From Mycobacterium sp. (GTDB lineage: Bacteria > Actinomycetota > Actinomycetes > Mycobacteriales > Mycobacteriaceae): 7,621 bases of DNA. Both the position numbers and the translations under genes were made by a program. The stretch is taken from assembly GCA_025965815.1 (NCBI GenBank), contig JAOPWF010000543.1, forward strand, positions 1 to 7,621, in the 5' to 3' direction. Below the pieces are notes generated by a model that had not been told where the DNA came from, ran no database searches, and saw only the letters and a program-made list of their open reading frames with translations. Position 1 is the first letter of the stretch. Every line of letters starts with the position of its first letter. Shown here in pieces: positions 6,601-7,621 of this stretch.

Positions 6601-7621
6601 AAAGAGCTTTCGCCGCAGCCGAAGACAGTACCGCTACGGTGCGGCCCGCCTCCTGTAGTTCGCGCACCGCTTCGGCCAGCGCCGTGTCGACGGACATGTT
6701 CACCGGCCGCAGGTCGTCGAACCCTGAGCGCAAGTCGTCGAGGGCGTCAACGTCGAGGGACACCACCTCGATGCCTCCCCTGCGCACTTCGGCGACCAGC
6801 GCGGATGCCAGGGGATGGTGTGTGTTGCGTACCAGCACTTCAACGGGTGCGCGGCCATTGCGGCCCGTCGCTTGTTCGTCGCGGACCTGGTGCCAGCCGC
6901 CCTGCAGTGCGCCCCGGTCGAGTTGCCCCTGCGCCCACTGCCACGCTGCCGTTCGCTCCCGCTCGGGCGCTCCCCTGATGCGACTCAACCGCAATTCATC
7001 GCTGAACAGCACCCGCGGATCGATCAGCACCGCATCGACCCGGTCGAGGCGCCGCAGCGACTCAGGCCGCAGCGGCAATACACCGTGCTGATCAGCAAGC
7101 CCGCGGCCGAGCGAGCTCGCGAACGACTCACGGGCGGTGCGCGCCGCCTTGGGCGCGGCCACCACGGCCGCGGTCGCGGCGGCATTCACGCTGCGGGTTG
7201 CCGTGCCGATGACTGCCATCGCGACCAACTGCGCCAGCCCGCTACGGTCGGCGTGCCGCTCCACCGGACCGGGCGGCCGCGGATGTGGCCGCGGCGACTG
7301 GGGAAAGGCGTCGGAGCAGTCGGCGTGCCGGGCCAGCGCCGGCTCGCGCCGTTCCCAGGCCTGCGATCCCGAGGCTGACTCGGCCGTCCTGGCCAGGTGG
7401 ATCAGCAGTTCGACAGCGAGGGAGGCCGGCGCCTGAGTCAGCGTGTAGACGACAGACGTGGCAATGGCCAGTGCGGTGTCCGCGGCACTGGGCCCCAGCC
7501 GGTCCTCCACGAATCTGCGCAGCCGCGGCTGGTAGTCGACAACGGTGACCACCGCAGCCAGACCGACGGGCAGCCGCGGCCACGTGAGTGCGCGGCCTGC
7601 AGCGACCGCGCACAGACCCAC
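3632..7621 (-). CDS. ctpI: Large P2-type cation-transporting ATPase, CtpI-like (N-terminus outside window)
   Basis: The frame is open to the right edge, giving 1329 residues of the C-terminal part; residue numbers here count from the edge. M. tuberculosis CtpI is about 1630 residues, so roughly 300 are probably missing. From about residue 446 it is a full P-type pump: Cation_ATPase_N-like WHAMSVDQVRQML (446-458), TM1-2 (about 500-540), actuator motif TGES (617-620), TM3-4 with PEGLP (731-735), phosphorylation motif DKTGTLS (Asp774), nucleotide-domain KGAPE (864-868), TGD (960-962), hinge GDGAND (1033-1038), TM5-6 with NAGE (1100-1103) and NMLTD (1128-1132), then TM7-10. The ion-site residues Glu732, Asn1100, Glu1103, Asn1128, Thr1131 and Asp1132 match the SERCA pattern, suggesting export of Ca2+ or a similar divalent cation; the substrate is not proven. 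The part before 446 resembles a degenerate second pump copy (see findings). The last 61 residues are a Thr/Ser/Asn-rich tail. CtpH, a close paralogue, is the main alternative name. Confidence 0.85.
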   Translation of the reverse strand: MGLCAVAAGRALTWPRLPVGLAAVVTVVDYQPRLRRFVEDRLGPSAADTALAIATSVVYTLTQAPASLAVELLIHLARTAESASGSQAWERREPALARHADCSDAFPQSPRPHPRPPGPVERHADRSGLAQLVAMAVIGTATRSVNAAATAAVVAAPKAARTARESFASSLGRGLADQHGVLPLRPESLRRLDRVDAVLIDPRVLFSDELRLSRIRGAPERERTAAWQWAQGQLDRGALQGGWHQVRDEQATGRNGRAPVEVLVRNTHHPLASALVAEVRRGGIEVVSLDVDALDDLRSGFDDLRPVNMSVDTALAEAVRELQEAGRTVAVLSSAAAKALSAADVAIGIMPDHGPPPWHAHLLVDELADAWQVLHALPAARKASRRGVEIATGASLLGALLMVPGVRGRGPGPVTGGAAAGLWTGYRLAHQALSAAAPTPAPVHDWHAMSVDQVRQMLPTPPSDIGRAPRSRLRASAGVLLRVAGPVRSTVWEFTGAVRSELSDPLTPVLAIGAAASAVLGSPVDAVLVGSVLVGNATLAATQRVRAERLLKRLLTVQDPTARRLLNDSPGTLDCQSVESADLRPGDVIEVRAGEVVPADGRLIHAVDLEVDESSLTGESIPVGKQVAATPGAPLAERSCMVHGATAVVAGTAVAVVTAVGAHTQARRAAEVYGGEASSVGLQSQLRELTDRAWPFSLAGGALVSVLGLLHRTGLRQAVTSGVAVSVAAVPEGLPLVATLAQQASARRLTRLGALVRSPRSVEALGRVDVVCFDKTGTLSENRLRVSRVYAAPGSHRGEVLACAALATPPLNGGRHEDATDIAVLEAANAPELPRRFAEGLSLLPFRSGRPYSASVSDSELAIKGAPETLLAACTGAGPAVERIVSEMAAGGLRVIAVARRDLTAQQARSAREEPDAFVELCQDGLQIIGLLGLSDTPRAGVADLLAALTAQQVGVRLITGDHPFTATAIAAELGMPVSEHQVISGAEWEALPRRGQERAVRDRLVFARMSPEHKVQIVRTLEHTGHVCAMVGDGANDAAAIRTATVGIGVAARGSDPARTAADVMLLDGRVGSLLDAIGEGRQLWRRVQAAVAVLLGGNAGEVAFAIIGAAITGRAPLNTRQLLLVNMLTDALPAAALAVSPPNSRMCDAGRGPDQAALWRTVAVRGTTTAAAATAAWALGSVTGRPRRAATVALVALVATQLGQTLLDSQSPLVIWTAIGSLAALAAAISTPGVSQLLGNTPLGPVGWAQALGTAAIATAAAAIAPRFMPADDAAAADQSTISTKPARHNTAYNSRSGTVNTRATASVNGSAVTGNTVKTTRVQTAN

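Overview
The sequence is very GC-rich, with strong third-position G/C bias and many Val (GTG) and Leu (TTG) start codons. It reads as chromosomal DNA of a mycobacterium (Mycobacterium or Mycolicibacterium). The strongest markers are a ComEA/ComEC pair of mycobacterial layout and a very large CtpI-like P-type ATPase. The genus call is from protein recognition only; no rRNA or other taxonomic marker is present.

Layout, left to right. (1) Positions 1-345, plus strand: the C-terminal end of an MpaB-family (DUF2236) oxygenase that starts outside the window. It converges on (2) comEC (354-1916, minus), with only 8 bases between the stop codons. (3) comEA (minus, best start 2763) lies 4 bases upstream of comEC, so the two form an operon for a DNA-binding anchor plus a membrane DNA channel. 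(4) Positions 2870 to about 3269, minus: a decayed NmrA/HSCARG-type NAD(P)-binding protein gene that keeps only the C-terminal half and has two frameshifts. (5) A small conserved-looking protein of 90-96 residues (3339-3611 or 3629, minus) lies directly behind (6) the large ATPase gene (3632-7621, minus), whose N-terminus is cut off by the window edge.

Except for the oxygenase fragment, everything is on the minus strand. The ATPase and the small gene look like one transcript. comEA and comEC look like a second, with its own possible leaderless start. The pseudogene separates the two units.

The most interesting item is inside the ATPase. The second half is a complete P2-type pump whose SERCA-like ion-site residues sit at SERCA-like spacing. 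The first half, as far as it is visible, looks like a degenerate second copy of the same pump core: the phosphorylation, hinge and ion-site motifs are recognisable but destroyed, and the nucleotide and actuator domains are largely missing. No CRISPR, tRNA, rRNA, insertion sequence or phage gene was seen.
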